DNA of 64,000 bases, taken from Clostridium folliculivorans (GTDB taxonomy: Bacteria > Bacillota > Clostridia > Clostridiales > Clostridiaceae). The position numbers were made by a program, and so were the translations under genes. Below the pieces are notes generated by a model, which was not told the origin of the DNA, ran no database searches, and was given only the letters and a program-made list of their open reading frames with translations. This document shows positions 63,773-64,000 of this stretch, in pieces. Where the stretch lies: NCBI RefSeq assembly GCF_024341905.1, contig NZ_BQXY01000001.1, positions 157,013 to 221,012 on the forward strand. The letters run 5' to 3'. Numbering within the stretch: the first letter of the stretch is position 1; each line of letters starts with the position of its first letter.

Positions 63773-64000
63773 TTAACTAACTTTTGAAGGTGAAACTCCA
63801 TAGTACTTCTTAAATAATTTGCTAAAGTAATAGGCGTCTTCATAACCAACGCTTTTAGCTGCTAGCTTTACTGGTAACCTTTCCATCTCTAATAGTGCTT
63901 TAGCTTTTTCTAATCTTATTTTTATTAAGTAATTTATAGGTGAGTCACCGGTTTCTTCTTTAAAAATCTTAGATATATACACTGGACTTAGATACATGTT
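63773..64000 (-). CDS. AraC-family regulator, C-terminal end (cut by window)
   Basis: Only the last 75 residues or so are visible: the double helix-turn-helix of AraC/XylS regulators, with LSPVYISKIFKEETGDSPIN and SVGYEDAYYFSKLFKKYYG. The reading frame stays open to the window edge, and the Met at 63997 is an internal residue. The sensor half is outside, so the target is unknown. It may be a YesN-type response regulator. Confidence 0.85.
   Translation of the reverse strand, partial: NMYLSPVYISKIFKEETGDSPINYLIKIRLEKAKALLEMERLPVKLAAKSVGYEDAYYFSKLFKKYYGVSPSKVS

Overview
The window is a low-GC, Gram-positive chromosome segment. Gene content and style point to a spore-forming Clostridium sensu stricto or close relative. 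The signs are an alpha/beta-type small acid-soluble spore protein, strong GGAGG-type ribosome binding sites, S-box and FMN riboswitches, a long-form hibernation factor preceded by a raiA-motif RNA, a ferredoxin-dependent 2-oxoacid oxidoreductase and csoR-copA-copZ. No rRNA, CRISPR array, transposase or prophage was seen. Apart from dispersed small repeats this is mainly core chromosome.

Layout. 0-3 kb: the end of a tRNA, a SAM-I riboswitch and metK, then nagA on the minus strand. 3.5-13 kb: recD2, a degenerate comFA-like helicase, comFC, the raiA ncRNA, raiA/hpf, secA and prfB with its programmed +1 frameshift. 13-18 kb: an M28 peptidase, tex, and an FMN riboswitch with ribU. 18-20.6 kb (minus): vanY-vanR-vanS-like cell-wall genes without ligase genes. 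21-23.6 kb: korAB-like genes. 23.7-25.3 kb (minus): tsaE-tsaB-rimI. 25.4-28.6 kb: an HD-GYP protein, a ZnuA-like protein lacking its metal ligands, and an AcuB-like CBS/ACT protein. 28.9-35.8 kb: oppBCDFA between two nearly identical tRNA-Trp genes.

36-37.6 kb holds small genes, including a SASP followed by an 11-codon reading frame with its own strong ribosome binding site. 37.6-48.6 kb is rich in nucleic-acid enzymes: an SbcD/SbcC-like (YhaO/YhaN-like) pair, an orphan znuA with a Fur-family box, a membrane-anchored MutS-like ATPase, a catalytically eroded M28-like protein, an SF1-helicase-like protein fused to a complete LexA-type autoprotease domain, and a DEDDh exonuclease with a zinc ribbon. 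48.7-54.2 kb: a CAP-domain protein, a CBS protein, yaaA behind a perfect Fur-type box, and the copper operon with a G/C palindrome at its promoter. 54.2-56.2 kb (minus): a three-gene pspA operon. 57-64 kb: a four-domain S1 protein, a TPR protein, pyk, pepD, a secreted NlpC/P60 hydrolase, a MazG-like protein and the end of an AraC-family regulator.

Three families of short dispersed repeats occupy many intergenic gaps: A, a TGCC..GGCA hairpin of about 55 bp; B, a stem of about 100 bp whose arms covary between copies; C, a 196-bp near-complete palindrome. The strongest oddities are the helicase-like/LexA autoprotease fusion, the raiA RNA with its promoter inside comFC, the covarying hairpin families, the tiny peptide gene after the SASP, and a metK start whose Shine-Dalgarno sequence lies 38 nt upstream but is bridged by a hairpin. 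Everything is read by eye; no database search was run.
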